A stretch of 64,000 nucleotides of DNA from Chrysomallon squamiferum (lineage: Eukaryota; Mollusca; Gastropoda; Neomphalida; Peltospiridae): NCBI GenBank assembly GCA_012295275.1, contig CM022671.1, positions 2,815,386 to 2,879,385 of the forward strand, written 5' to 3'. The notes beneath the pieces were generated by a model. It was not told the DNA's origin and did not search any database. It saw only the letters and a list, made by a program, of their open reading frames with translations. A program made the translations under genes and the position numbers. Positions 25,880-40,545 of the stretch are shown here, piece by piece; within the stretch, counting starts at the first letter, position 1; each line of letters starts with the position of its first letter.

Positions 25880-26804
25880 CAGACACACACACACACACTA
25901 AAATAAATAACAAAGCACCAAAAAAAATTTCACAAAATAAAGTGTTGTGGTATATTCAGAAATGTTTATAATTTATAAAGACAAAAGATGATGATTAATA
26001 GATTAGGCTTTATTAAGACTGATAATGAGCATGGACATTTCGAGACTGCACTGGGTGTCGCTGAAAACAAACTAAACTCATTAACAGTAAATAAAACTAA
26101 GCCCTCCATGAACATAAAAAGAAAAAACAACAACGGCAACAAAAAAAACAAAAAACAACAACAATAAATAAATAAACAAATAAATAAACAAATAAATAAA
26201 TAAATAAATAAATAAATAAACCATAACAAAAAAAAAAAAAAAAAAATCATATAGGCCTAAAGGCCAACGTTTATTGGTTACACAAATTTAAACTGTAATC
26301 AATCATACATAATTATTAGTAGACCGAAATGTTCAAAAGGCATTGTCTATCAGCTAATTATTACCTTGCTAAAACAAAATCTTTATTATTTCAAGTCGAC
26401 TGATAACATATTCATAGATGTATGGAAAAAATAAATCAAACGTCTAAAAATGATATTTCTGTGAGGTAATAGTATGGTGTATACTTTTGATGTAAGCATA
26501 TTCGTCATAAATTAGTGTGCTATTGAGATGATATTTTATACGTAACATTAGGAAATCCTTCATTGTGCTATTGGACTTTTCGTCGATAGAATTTTTTTTT
26601 CTTTTTCTTTTTTTTTTTGGTTGTAGAGTATGCTTTTTTGTAAAATAAATTTATAAATCTTAAATCTTTTTCTTTCATGTACTTAGATGAAAATAGTTAA
26701 AAAACGAATTCATATTGTTGTTATTGTTGTTTTAAATCATTTAATACAAATTTGTCCGATCCAAGGATTTATATTAATTGTGTTTACAAAATGAAGCTAC
26801 AACT

Positions 26805-26888
<84 letters not shown>
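24371..26888. repeat. Array II, leading modules
   Basis: No gene is seen. Bases 24371-25260 match about 1430-2080 and include the ~85-bp tandem repeat (24600-24860). Bases 25580-25810 match the segment with ccaacaacagac near 7450. A (CA)n tract lies at about 25825-25878 and an (AAAT)n tract at about 26165-26220. Bases 26270-26800 match about 14160-14580. Confidence 0.75.

Positions 26889-26893
<5 letters not shown>
26809..26893 (+). repeat. (GA)n microsatellite
   Basis: A pure GA run of about 85 bp at the left edge of copy II, matching the tract at 2804-2920 but shorter. Confidence 0.95.
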
Positions 26894-26895
<2 letters not shown>

Positions 26896-27151
26896 GTTTC
26901 GCATGAATTTCAAATTTGTCACTGCTACAAGAAGAAAATACGTATAGACTTAGATAAATATAAAATGTAGATGATGTAGGTAATATACGGAAACATAACG
27001 GTAATAAACACCAGACAAAGGATAAGCATCGTAAAGATTTGTATAAATTCATTCTGGTTATAAACGTTCATCTCTATGATATATGACTGTGACGCAGTGT
27101 CACAAAACGAACGAGTGCCTTAGTACACATGCAATAACGTGGCGACATTAA

Positions 27152-27214
<63 letters not shown>

Positions 27215-27841
27215 AATAAATAAATAAATATATAACTAAATAAATAAATAAAGAATAAAAAATAAAAACCACCCTCTAATAAAAAAATCAATAAATAAAA
27301 AAATGGAATTTTTTAGCATGTGATTATGAACATGCATAAAATTTACATATATATATGATCACATGCTGTAAATTTCCACTGCTATTTGAATACAGCGAAC
27401 AAATAATTTCAGGTTCAAAACAGTAGATACTTTTCTCGTTATCTGTTACGACAAAACACCTGACTTAAATGTGTGAATTCGCTATTCGCTTTTTTTGTGT
27501 CAAACCGGGCTTAGCAACGATCAAGTAAGCAACGAAACATTAGGTGAGTAGATCTATGTGAGTGTGAAGGTTATTTTTTATTATTGTTGTTGTTGTTGCT
27601 CCTGTTTTTATATTGTTAATGTTATTTTTAGACGTTGCTGTTGGCGGTGATAATGAAAATTTAACTGATGTTATACTTTTAATTATTATTATTATTATTA
27701 ACTGCTCGGTGTTTAAAACGGACCCTTAGTTTAACAAGTGAGAAATATAGTCATCTAACATCATTAACTGTATTGGCTATTTATAATTTTATGTGATATA
27801 TGGCTGTAATTTACTGAACATATAAATGCAGTTAAGTAATG

Positions 27842-27845
<4 letters not shown>

Positions 27846-27931
<86 letters not shown>
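27846..27931 (+). repeat. (GA)n microsatellite
   Basis: A pure GA run of about 86 bp, counterpart of 3883-3959. Both are preceded by atgcagttaagtaatgaaaa. Confidence 0.95.
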
Positions 27932-27937
<6 letters not shown>

Positions 27938-28161
27938 GTTGTTACTGGTACATGACTTGGATAAGTAAAAAATTAGATGATTTACGAAAACATAATGGTA
28001 ATAAACACCAGAGGACAAGTGTTGCGAAGATTTGTATAAATTCGTTCTGGTTATAAACGTTCATCTCTATGATATATGACTGTGACACAGTGTCACAAAA
28101 CGAACGAGTACCTTAAAATACACATGCAATAAAGTGATAAACCTTACAAAAACATTAATAA

Positions 28162-28212
<51 letters not shown>

Positions 28213-28642
28213 TCAATAAATCAATAAAAAAAAAAATAAAAAAACACCCACAAAAATTTAGTTTTTAGCATTTGATTATGAACAGGAATAAAATTTACAT
28301 ATATATATGATCACATGCTGTAAATTTCCACTGCTAGTAGAATACAGCGAACAAATAATATCCGGTTGAAAACTGTATATAAATTTGTAGTTATCTGTGG
28401 TTCGCTCAGTTATGACAAAACACCTGACCTAAATGTGTGAATTCGCTATTCGGTTTTGTGATTTCAAACCGGGCTTAGCAATGATCAAGTAAGCAACGAA
28501 ACTTAAGGTGAGTAGATCTATGTGAGTTTGAAGGTTATTTTTTATTGTTGTTGTTGTTGCTGCTACAGTTTTTATATTGTTAATGTTATTTTAGACGTTG
28601 CTGTTGGTGGTGATAATGAAAATTTAACTGATGTTATAATTT

Positions 28643-28716
<74 letters not shown>

Positions 28717-29059
28717 ATTGTTATTATTATTAACTGCTCGGTGTTTAAAACGGACCCTTAGTTTAATAAGTGAAATATTTAGTCATCTAACATCATTAAT
28801 TGTATTGGCTATTTTTAATTTTATGTGATATATGGCTGTCTAATTTTTTGAAAATATAAATGCAGTTAAGTTATGAAAATATTGTATTACTTTTAAGACA
28901 GAACCTTAAGTAATCTAGAAATCTGAAAATGTTATGAAGCACACAATTGATTACATCGCGGGTTTGAATGTTTGAATACTAAATTCTGTTATACATAACA
29001 TAGCAAACAATGCCATATATTATATTAAATAATAATAGTACTACTACTACTACTACTAC

Positions 29060-29090
<31 letters not shown>

Positions 29091-32000
29091 TTAAAAAATA
29101 AACCATTTTTCGTTTCTAATTTCTGCAAGGAAAAATATTTTATCCATTAAGACAGTGATCGACTTCACTGACTTAAATTTGTTTTATGTTACTTTTTATC
29201 ACGATAGCAATGATTTTATTCTTATAAGTTGGACTATCACGGCGTACAGAAGTATTATAAAATACATGCAAATTTAAGCTTACGTTAATACTCTCCAACA
29301 TAATAGTAATACGTCTATTGGAATTACTGAATACTTAATGCTATAAACACTTCGTCACGTTCCTTTGATAGAGGATAGTATACTTAAATAGAGCATTCGT
29401 GGACGTAACTAGACTGTTTTTGAAACGAGGCAACAATATTTAATCGCCGAGCGGAGCAGGGCAGAAAAATTTGGGCGAAGGGTCTGAAGGCCGTAGTCAC
29501 AAATGAATTCATTCAGTGGATATCATTTCTATCGGAACAGATATTTATATACTTTTTTATTATTAAATAAAATCTTTACAAAATGATTTCCTAACAAATA
29601 ACTTTTCATTTTTTCAGTTCGATACAAAATATATTCAAATTTACGTAACCATTTTACACTTGAAAATTATATGAACATTTATGAGGTCAAACTGTAATCT
29701 CTGATCGATTAAATTTAGTGCTTTTCCTGTCTTGGAGTATATAAACAGAGAAGATCACCTACTGTTTTTCGATAACATCTGTTAGATGAACGTTGTTTAC
29801 CTTCTCTCTTATGATTAATAAATATAAAATTAGTTAACTATTTAATAATCTTCAAATAAAACTTTACTAAAATATCGTAATCAAATAGCCAATTTATTTA
29901 TTTATTTTCTGTTAAATAAATAATTATTTATTTACCGTTTATTTTGTATTAATTCTTTTTCACTACCCTGCTACCTTTAGTAATACATTGTACACTGACT
30001 AAGAAATGTTTTTCTTTTGGTTCTGAAGTTAATGCCAAATTGATATTTAAAGCTTGTATAATTATTATTTATTAGATTATATCGGATCTGAGAACATGAT
30101 CTCCTTTTCAAACTGACAACAGAAGTGTGAGAAAAAGTTAGTGCGTGCGTTGCTTGAACGTTGGTATTTCTACATATCCATTTGTGTTCTACTCTCGAAC
30201 ACTGATACATAGAGAAATTTATTTTATGGTTATTATTTTCTGCTAAGGAACTCTTTTGGGTGCGACTGGAAAGTAATAGATAAATCGTAATTTACGTCAG
30301 TATTTGTCATTTATAAAACCTCCTTATAGAATTACAAAGTATAATCTGACAAGCGTAACATAAACGTTAATGATGTTTTAAGTAAGCAAGGTTTTTTTAT
30401 TTTATTTTATATTATATTGTGTTGTAATAAATTAATTAATTAATAGATCTGTCTGGCCTCAAAGAAAACTAAATGATGTATACAATATTCAGAAACCCAG
30501 AATCTATACAGCCGTAGAGTCCTGTGTGTTTTAGATTATAAATCTGTTGTTGTTTTTTTGTTTTATTTATTTATTTATTTATTTATTTTATTTATTTTTA
30601 TTATTTTATTATATTTTTGTCCTGTCAGTTATGTAATATGGGTGCAGTTTATTATGACCGCTGAAAAAAAATATACAAGAATAATTACAGAAAAAGAACA
30701 AGATACTATTAACTCTTACAAACCTACCCCAAAAGCCCTCTTTTTATTTATTGTCTTTAATTCCCGTCATTTTTCTATTTTCTTTTATTTCATTTATTCC
30801 TTATTATTTACTTATTTATATATATATTTTTGTGACCTTTCTAAATGTTAAAACAATGAATTTATTCATAATAATTCTCAACATCATCATCATCATTATT
30901 TTTATTATCTAGTACATAAATTATTGATGCTAATCACTAGAAAAAAGCAGATTTATATTTTTTATTTAATTATTTTTTATATATCAATTTAAACTTAAGC
31001 ATCTTTACGTCATTTTTCTATCTGAATCATCAAGAGCTGTTTACGCAGCTTCGATGAAATAGGTTAAATGATGTTCTTCTGCCATTTTGTGGTTTAGTCA
31101 TTTTGTAACAAATGAAATAACTAAAGCTGCTATTAGGCACAATAATATAAACAGTTTCCAGTTTTACAAGTGTCCTCTCTGTATACTACATATTGGCATT
31201 TTTTGTGACATATTTCGCTTTTGAATTGTTTCTTTTCATTTCTGGAGGTATTTTTAATATACCTTCTCAAAATCATCCAAACAAAATAAAATGTATAACA
31301 GGTATGTAGCTTTGTGCAAAAATTCCTCTGTACCTCGACTGAAACGAGTTGTCTAACTTCAGTGAAAATCATCTGGCAGTTTAGTCTGTAAACAAAGAAT
31401 TATTGCTAGGTGATGTGATCAAATACCGCTTTTTGATTAGACGTTTATTTTTATTCTTCTTTTCTGGAATAAATGTTTATAATTATATCTGTATAAAATC
31501 AGTTTGTTACAACTTTAGGTAACATAGATATCCTCAAAATTAAAATAGTATTTCTGTTTCTTCATTTCAACCTGACATTCGTACAACATAATTATAATAT
31601 TATCAACGCTGGATTATAAAACAACAACTATGTCTACTACTATTATAATTAGAGGTACTATTACGACATATTTCGCTACCGATTATTAACGTAACTTGAA
31701 CAGTTAGCTACGAGAACTAAAACTACTACTACTACCGCTACTGCTGCTTCTGATAGTGATGTTATCTCTACTTCTTTTACATTTATTATTACCATCAGAT
31801 TGATGATCTAGACATCTGAAAATGTTACAACAGATATCATCATGGCGGTATCTTACATTTAAGTATTGCTTTACGATATAATAAGTTTTCATTTTACTTC
31901 TTGTAGGCCATTATTTATAATCTCTAGAAACTCAGTTTTTGTCAGTATTAAAATAAAATCTGTTTGGAACATATCTTAGATAACTATATAATAGTTAAAA

Positions 32001-32339
32001 ATTCTTACTGAGCAATATTTATTTGTGAACTCCTTCAATAATTAATTTCATTGCTGATATAAATATGTATGTGCCCTTTACGACAATAACATCCTTGTAG
32101 AGAATCCTTTAAGTATGTAAGCAATATTCCTCCAGTTTATCTTCAGCATAATAAACGATAATAACAGCAGACAAAGGACAAGCGTTGTGAAGATTTGAAA
32201 ACATTATCTTGGTTACAAACGTTCATCTCTATGATATATGGTTATGACACAATGTTAAAAAACGAACGAGTGTCTTAGTACACATGAAATAAACTGATCA
32301 TCCTTAAAAAAATTTTAATAATAATAAATAAATAAATTA

Positions 32340-32372
<33 letters not shown>

Positions 32373-32377
32373 AATAA

Positions 32378-32443
<66 letters not shown>

Positions 32444-32877
32444 AATAAATAAATAAATAGAAACCATCTAGAAATAAAAATAATGGAATTTTTTTGCATG
32501 TTATTATGATCACATGCTGTAAATTTCCAGTGCTATTTGAATATACTGATACAATGATTTTCGAGGAAAAGAAATACTTTCCGGTTAAGAACAGAATATA
32601 AATTTGTCGTTGTCTGTGGTTTGCTAAGTTAGAATAAAACTCCTGACCTAAATCTGTGAATTCGCTATTCGGTTTTGCGATGTCAAACTGGGCTTAGAAA
32701 CGATCGAGTAACCAATGAAACATTAGGTAAGTAGATCTGTGTGAGTTTGAAGGTTATTTTTATTGCTTTGTTGTTGTTGCTCCTGTTTTTAATTTGTTAA
32801 TGTTATTTTAGACTTTTCTGTTGGTGGTGATAACGAAAATATTACTGATATTATTATCATTTTGATTGTTATTATTA

Positions 32878-32927
<50 letters not shown>

Positions 32928-33009
32928 TGCTTAGTGTTTAAAACGGGTATTAAGTAGGTATCCTTACTGGGCGGTCAAATACCAGCACCTTTTATAAGAA
33001 CGCCATGGA

Positions 33010-34640
33010 GTTACTAAAACAATAAAAACCGTGTACGTGGTTGAAGTAACAATTTGTTACGCGATTTCAATTCGGTGGCATAAAAATAAAAAACGCGGGT
33101 GTGATCGAAGTAACAAATTGTTACAGAATCTCAATTCCGTGTCAGTATCAAAACAATTCAAGTATCTAATGTCAAGTGGCATATTTCTAATCATCGTTTT
33201 GACCAGTATTTCATAGTTGTATTTTTCGTATAGCAATAAGCATCAGTAGCAAGCGTGAATCGAGAGCGCGCTAGAAATTTTACACAGCCAATCATATGTA
33301 CAGAAAATATAAACAGAAGTTTTAGCGTGTGTTGTTGTGTAAGTTTATCACCTCTGTCAGATCACTTTACGGTCATCGCTTTCCTATAACGTGTGTCCGA
33401 TTGGCTAATCCTACGTCACCTATATAGGTCACGTAGGCCTATATTTTATCTTTATAGGGGAATAATTTGCAAGTGATTTGTTTATCCACTCGGCCTATGG
33501 TTGTATTAATATTGAATAAATGTTACTCAAGCGAACACGTGTTAGTGGCACATTGTAAACAACTTGTATTTCGCCACCCTGTAGTGTTTGTCGATTGTGC
33601 TCCTCAAAACGTAACACGGTTAAGAAAGGTGATTATAATACACAAGGAAAAAAGAATGTCAAGTAAATGTTTCTAATGGGAACTCACTATGGCTAACACA
33701 GTATACCAACAGGTGGCGCCATAATATGAATTGTGGTATAAAGTTCATTTTACTGTCAGGTATTATAATCCAAAATGAACTTGGCGCCATCTATTTGCAC
33801 TTGTTTCTGTACTACAGAGTGGCCCAGGAAAGGTTTCCCTGAGTCACATCATTCGGAAACCGAGCATTATTCAAATACAGTGCCACCCTGTACATCGTGT
33901 CAGATAGCAAGCTGCCAGTAGATCCCTTTAAAGATCGCGGCAAAATCTGGCACACAGTAGAATTATCCCCATAATATCCCCCCACATTAATGATGTATTT
34001 CAGTTACTGAAAAGTTGATATTACAAAAAAGGCCACATTTGAGAAAAGGGGGAATACAAAAAGAAATTCAGCATGGAAGGAAGTTTTTATTTTTATTTTA
34101 TGTTATACCGTGTTGTAATAAAGAAAATAATTAAAAGAGTTGTCTAATATAATACTGAACATCCCAGAATCTATATAGAGAGAAAAGTCTTGTGTGTCTT
34201 AGTTTATAAATCTGTTAATTTAATAAAAAAACGTGTATGTGGTGAAGTAACAATTTGTTACGCAATAAAAAGTGGGTTTGTGATCGAAGTAACAAATTGT
34301 TACGGAATCTCAATTCCGTGTCAGTGTTAAAACAATTCAAGGATCTAATGTCAAGTGGCATATTTCTAATCATCATTTTGACCAGTATTTTATAGTTGTA
34401 TTTTTCGTACAGCAATAAGCATCAGTAGCACGCGTGAATCGAAAGCGCGCTAGAAATTTTACACAGCCAATCATATGTACAGAAAATATGAACAGAAGTT
34501 TTAGCGTGTGTTGTGTCAGTTTATCGCCTCTGTCAGATCACTTTACGGTCATCGCTTTCGTGTAACGTGTGTCCGATTGGCTAATACTCCGTCACGTAGG
34601 CCTATATTTTATCCTTATAGGGGAATGATTTGCAAGTGAT
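33010..34640 (+). repeat. Local tandem duplication with a unique insert
   Basis: The block with paired gtaacaa near-palindromes and CCAAT sites appears twice here (33031 onward and 34240 onward) but once in copy I. Between them, about 33490-33990 is richer in GC and partly unique. It holds a short frame, an inverted pair of ggcgcca sites (33716 and 33783), and a mini-element at 33813-33892. Confidence 0.75.
33813..33892. mobile_element. 80-bp miniature element with ~11-bp inverted ends
   Basis: The left end reads tacagagtggc; the right end on the other strand reads tacagggtggc. No clear target duplication is seen. The small size and matching ends suggest a MITE or a solo terminal fragment. 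With one copy in the window this cannot be confirmed. Confidence 0.4.
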
Positions 34641-36950
34641 TTATATATCCACTCAGCCTATGGCTATATTATCACGGTGTAACCCGGTTAAGAAAGGTGA
34701 TTATAATACACAAGGAAAAAAATGTGAAGTAAATGTTTCTAATGGGAGCTCACTAATTGTCTGACAATTGAAGTGTCCCAAGGACAACATGTGTACAACA
34801 CAATCCCTTTAAAGATCACTGCAAAATCTGGCACACGGTAGAATTGTCCCCATAATATCCCCCCATGTTAATGATGTATTTCAGATTCTGAAAAGTTGAT
34901 ATTACAAAAAAGGCCACATTTGAGAAAAGGGGGAATACAAAAAGGAATTCAGCATGGAAGGAAGTTTTTATTTTTATTTTATGTTATACTGTGTTGTAAC
35001 AAAGAAAATAATTAAAACAGTTTCTAATATAATACTGAACATCCCAGAATCTATATAATCTTAGAGTATTGTGTGTCTTAGCTTTTAAATCTGTTAATTT
35101 AATAAATAAACACTGTACTTCTTTTTATATTTGTCCTGTCAGTTATATAATGTGGGTGTTGTTTATTGTGACCGCGGGAAGAAAATATACAAGTATAATT
35201 ACACAAACTGAACAAAATAATTGTAACTGTTACAAACCTGATAATGGATTGCTATTAAAGGCCTCTTTTTATTTTTATTTTCATCTTTAATTCCCATCAT
35301 TTTATTTTCTTTCATTCATTCCTTATCATTTACTTATTATAGATATATTTTTGTCACCTTTCTAAATGTTAGAACAATTTATTTATTCATCATCGTCATC
35401 GTTATTTTTATTATTCAAAGTAGTGCATAAATTATTGATGTAAATCTGTGGAATAAGGCAGATATATTCGACTTTTTTCATGATACACCTCTACAAGTTT
35501 TCGATCAATTTAAGCTAAAGCATCTTCACGTTAATTTTCGATTTGTATTTTCAAGAGCTATTTACGTAGCTTCGATGAAAATGGTTAAATCATGTTCTTC
35601 TGCCATTTTTCATTAGAGCGTATGTTTGAATGTTTTGTAATTTTTCTTTTGATAGTAACAAATCATATAACTAAAGCTGGTGTTAGACACAGTAATATAG
35701 ACAGTTTCCAGTTTTACAAGTGCCCTCTATATATTCAGTATAAGATTCACAGTATGTCATTATTGTGCAAACATATAAATCATTATTTTATTTTATTTTA
35801 TTTTATTTTATTTTATTTTATTTTATTTTATTTTACTCGTTATATATATTATATAAATGTTGATATCAGGATAACTGTAAGATTTTTGAACTGAAGAAAC
35901 AAGATAAGAAAACTATTCATTGTATGTCACAACTCGTCTCAATACCGGTTATTTCTGTGCAGTGGTCGTAATTCCCCGAGAAGAAAGATTTCCAACTAAA
36001 GAAATACACCTTTGTTTACATACTGAATAGATTAATATATATTTCTTGAGAATGCGAACGTGGTCACATGTGGTAATTTGATATCTGACGTAGCAACCGT
36101 TAGATAACGCGAACATTTTTTGTATTTTACGAGTTCAAACCAGATTATTAAACTGGTTCCCTTAGTCTTCTTAAAACTGTCGTGTACTTTATTTTATTTT
36201 GTTTATTTATTATTTTTATTTTTTTGTTTTTTATATCAAAACACTATAATGATTATTATTAATAGAAAAATGTATTATCTTTTTTGTTTATTTATTTATT
36301 TATTAGTAGAATTAGCTGTCGCGGTCGTTGGTGTTGTTGTTGTTATACTATTTTGATGTGATCTTTTATTCATCATGATGCATTAAATATAAACTTAATA
36401 TATTAAGCACCATTTAAGTTCTCATTTAAGTTTTCAAATAATTCATGTCAGTAATATTGCATAAATTATTTTAAGTTTAAATTTTCGTTGAACTATTATC
36501 TTTAGAAACATGATTAACAAGAAAGAGTGAAGAATCTATGAAATTTAACATTACGTAAAAACGGTTCTTTGTCATCATAAATAAAGAAAAATGTCTTAAA
36601 TTGCCATCTTAAAAGCATCTTTCAGTTATTTACTTACTTTCTACTAATTAGTTATTTTATATTTTATGTTAAAGTACGACGTTTATTTTCAGTAATCCAA
36701 ACGATAATCTCTATAATTACATAAAGCAATGGACTGATAAATAACAATACACGAGCAAAAATAGATATTTTTTATATAAAAAGTACGAATGACTAATTCT
36801 ATTCATTGTATGTAATTTTAAATATTTCATTTTACATAAATAATTAATCTTAAAAATTCAATATTCGGAATAAACGATTGTTATATATAATGAAAAATCC
36901 TTTTTTCAATTCCATTGATGAAAAACAAGTTCCGAAAGATACGCCGCCGA

Positions 36951-37478
36951 AATCCGAGTTACGAGCGAGCTTAAGATACGCCGCCGCTAGTTGGTGCAAC
37001 GAACAACACAACATCCGGCAGGCATCCCAGGTCTGTTGTGTTGTGCTCGCGTTTTGTGCAGTATTTTGCCAAATTTCTTTTTTTCTGACCGTGGATCCTA
37101 AGAAAGTGAGTGCAAAGGACAGTGCTGAGAAGAAGAAGCGGATGATGTCAATTGAATTAAAGCTTGAATTCATAGAAAAACATGAGCGAGGTGTGCATGT
37201 AGTCGACTTGGCTTGGCAGTACGAGCATAGTACTTCTACGATATGTACCATACTGAAGCTGAAGGGTCGATAAAAGCTGTAACTCCAACTAAAGGCGTTA
37301 AAATAATCTGTCTGATCTCCAAGATAAATACACTTTACAAAAGCATATTATTTCTTTACATTCTATTTTATTTTGTTGTTTTTTTATACAATATTTGTCA
37401 TTTATAAATACATTTTTCTTATTTAAAAACACGGTACAATATAAAAAATGGTGGGTTTTTTTTTTTTGGGGGGGGCTG
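36951..37478 (+). mobile_element. Tigger-like element, copy II, both ends missing
   Basis: Matches the interior of 12523-13051 from aatccgagttacgagcgagc onward, but lacks both terminal repeats. At the left junction 12 bases (gatacgccgccg) are repeated from inside the element. Unlike copy I it keeps the start of the transposase frame, so it descends from a longer parent. Confidence 0.8.
37091..37273 (+). pseudogene. Transposase N-terminal fragment, Tigger/pogo type
   Basis: The frame reads DPKKVSAKDSAEKKKRMM, then SIELKLEFIEKHERG, then VVDLAWQYEHSTSTICTI. This is a CENP-B/Tigger-type N-terminal helix-turn-helix with a basic stretch. The expected ATG is GTG (37091), and the frame ends at a stop after 60 codons, before the second DNA-binding half and the DDE catalytic domain. 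It is a fragment of a longer gene and cannot be active. Confidence 0.7.
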
Positions 37479-38176
37479 GTAACAAACACTCAAATTTCCA
37501 GACTGCACCCAGTATAGTAAGTACGTAACGCAGCACTGGGCAAAGTGTATATAATGATCCTTTCAACAGATTTTGGTGTCGATGAAATAAAACCAAACTC
37601 ATTAACAGTAAATAATATTAAGTCATCCATGAATATGAAATGAAAAAAAAACCCAACAACAACAATAGTAACTAATTAACTACATAAATAAAGAAAGAAA
37701 GAAAGAAAAAACAACAACAACAACAGCAAAAATAATGCTTTATCACTACCAACAGCATCTTTTATTGGTTACACAAATTTAAACTGTAATCAATCATACA
37801 TAATTATGAGTAGACAAAAATGTTTAAAAGGCATTGCCTATCAGCTATTACCTTGGTAAAACAAAATATTTATTAATATTATTTCAAGTCGACTGATAAT
37901 ATATTCATATATGTGTGGAACAAATAAGTCAAATGTCTAGAATGTTAGAGGAACAATTCTGTGTAGTAATAGTTTGGTGTCTACTTTTGATGAAAGAACT
38001 TTCGGCATAAATTACAAAATCATTGTTGTTGATTTTTTGTTTTTTTTCCATGTGCTTAGCTTAGAATAGTTCAAAATCGACATGATAAATTGTGTTGTTG
38101 TTATTCTCTTATATTATATAATGGAAATTTGTCCAATCCAAGGCTCTAATTGTTTACAAAATCAAGATAGAATTAC

Positions 38177-38178
<2 letters not shown>

Positions 38179-38258
<80 letters not shown>
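38179..38258 (+). repeat. (GA)n microsatellite
   Basis: A pure GA run of about 80 bp, counterpart of 14585-14668. Confidence 0.95.
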
Positions 38259-38260
<2 letters not shown>

Positions 38261-38796
38261 ACAAAGGATAAGTGTTGTGAAGATTTGTGGTAACTTGACT
38301 GTGACACACTGTCACAAAACGAATAAGTGTCTTAGTACATAAGCAATAAAGTGGCATCCGTAAAATAAATAAATAAATAAAAACAACCCATTAATCAAAA
38401 TCAAAAAGCCAAAGAAAAAAAAATTAATTTTTTTACCATGTGTTTACATAATTTACATTTCAACTGCTATTTGAATACATCAACAACAAAAAATAAATAA
38501 ATAAATTTCGAGGAAAAGAAATACTATCCGGTTGATAAAAGTATATAAATTTGTCGTTATATATGGTTCGCTCAGTTATAACAAAACACCTGACCTAAAT
38601 GTGTGAATTCGCTGTTTGGTTTTAGTGTGTCAAAACGGGCTTAGTAACGATCAAGGAAGCATATCCAAAATATTAGGTAAGTAGATCTACGTGAATTTGA
38701 ATGTTTTTATTACTGCTATGGTTGATGCTGCTGTTTTTGCATTGTGAATGTTATTTCAAACGTTGCTTTTGGTGATGATAATGAAAATGCTACTGA

Positions 38797-38827
<31 letters not shown>

Positions 38828-39677
38828 TGCTTATTGTTTAAAACGGTCATTTGTTTTAATAAGTGAGAAATTTAGTTATCTAACGTCTTAAGCTGATTCG
38901 CTATTTTTAATTTGATATAATACATGGCTGTCTAATTTACTGAACACACAAATGCAGTTAAGTAATGAAAATACTGTATTCACTTTAAGACTCAAAGAGA
39001 ATAAAAAACTTAATATCAAAATCAGTTGTTTCACAAATATTACGTAATGAGGCTACCTCTCACTGATTTTATTTATCCATTCTTCGTTATTCACAACAAG
39101 AACAATTTTGTATGATTATCTATGTCTGTAGTAAATCCAATCTGAAATGTAGAATAGGTTTGTAACTTTATGTGTGTAAAATATTCTCTGCATTTGTCGA
39201 CCAGAAGTAGTTTTGTAGCTAGAGGAAAATCATCTGGCGCTTTGGACTGTAAACAAATAATTATCGCCAGATCACGTGATCAAATACTTCTATTTGGTTG
39301 AACGTTTATTTTTATTCTACTGCAGTGGAATAAATGTTTATAATTATACCTGTATAAAATTAATTAATTACAACTTTATGTATTTTAGATTTTTAAATCC
39401 TACTGATATCCTGTAAATTCCATAATTTATTTTGCTTTTTAAGCAAGATATAAAGATTCAATTAACTTCTCTCACAGTATTTGTTTCAGGAAAGCCTGAA
39501 GCAATGGATTGAAATTAAATGAATTTCTGGGATGTAAAACTGCCATTATTCCCTATTTTTCAAGATATCTTCATGTTATTGGATCATTAAACTGGTGTTT
39601 TCATGTACCTTAATCATTTTAATTTGGGAATATTCTTCTTCTTCTTCTTCTTTTTATTATTATTATTATTATTATTG

Positions 39678-39732
<55 letters not shown>

Positions 39733-39782
39733 TTATTTATTTATTTGTGTGTGTGTGTTTGTGTGTGTGTGCGTGTTTGTTT
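39678..39782 (+). repeat. (TTTA)n then (TG)n tract
   Basis: Tandem attt repeats followed by gtgtgt-rich sequence. They give two overlapping spurious frames of 95 residues. Confidence 0.95.
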
Positions 39783-40029
39783 TTGTGGGTGCATTTGTGT
39801 CGTTTTGTTGTGTTTTGTTGTTGTTGGGTTTTTTTTGGTTCTTTTGGGAGGTGGATTTTGGTCAGGTTCACATTTTATATAACTGAATAAAGCAGCCGCA
39901 TTTCAGGCTGTGTGAACTGTATTTGGTAAGGAAGTCCGCATTCAGTAGTGCTTCTATGATCTCACTCAATCACAGAACCAAACAAGAACAACCAAAATGT
40001 CAAACATTTATGTGGCATGTTGGAATGAA

Positions 40030-40316
40030 ATGGTGTTGAAAACATCATGCAATCTCTACAAAGAATTGCTATGTCAAAAGCTAATGATTTGGTAGGCTAT
40101 TTTGATTCGACTTATATGAATGAACACTACAAGAAATTATTTAGAAACGGCTGTAACATCATCAGTAACATTCCTAAACAGTTTCAAGCAGACGTCTGGT
40201 GTGCACTGGAGTCAACTCTCAGTGAGTGGGAAGGTTGGAACAACACGTTTTTTTCTATTTTCACGGTGACTAGTCGGATTGGTATTAATACCTTAAAGTT
40301 GGCTCGTCCCGTCTAA
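40030..40316 (+). pseudogene. MULE-like transposase fragment (copy II)
   Basis: Same peptide as copy I, but the frame continues through ADVWCALESTLSEWEGWNNT, the W...STL...EGWNN pattern typical of the end of FLYWCH/MULE transposase domains. The family usually has several residues, including RTNN, between these parts; that piece is absent here. No catalytic aspartates or zinc finger are present. Its neighbours are array modules with no intact element ends. Confidence 0.55.
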
Positions 40317-40545
40317 GGGTTAACAGACTATAAAAGCGTCACGTGACAAAGTGTTAATGACCTGAGGCAGTTTAAACTACTAAAAGACTAGTTTGTATCC
40401 ACTAGAGAATAATAACGCAAACAAGAATTGAATATGAGTAATTGTTTCATGTATCACATAAATTAACCATCAATGGCACAAAAATATAATTTAATCGTAA
40501 GATTCTCACGAAATAATGCAAATGGAAATAACGTTGACATATCCT

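Larger units (their letters stand above)
26889..40545 (+). repeat. Segmental duplication, copy II
   Basis: Partner of 2925-16510. Differences from copy I: it lacks the 0.9-kb segment of 7225-8147; it has a local tandem repeat of about 1.2 kb (units starting near 33010 and 34226); it keeps about 220 bp with one ~85-bp unit (35890-36110) that copy I lost near 11648; it lacks the 3' end of the Tigger-like element and the following 0.85 kb; and it lacks the inverted arm near 38825. No functional gene is seen in it. Confidence 0.9.
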
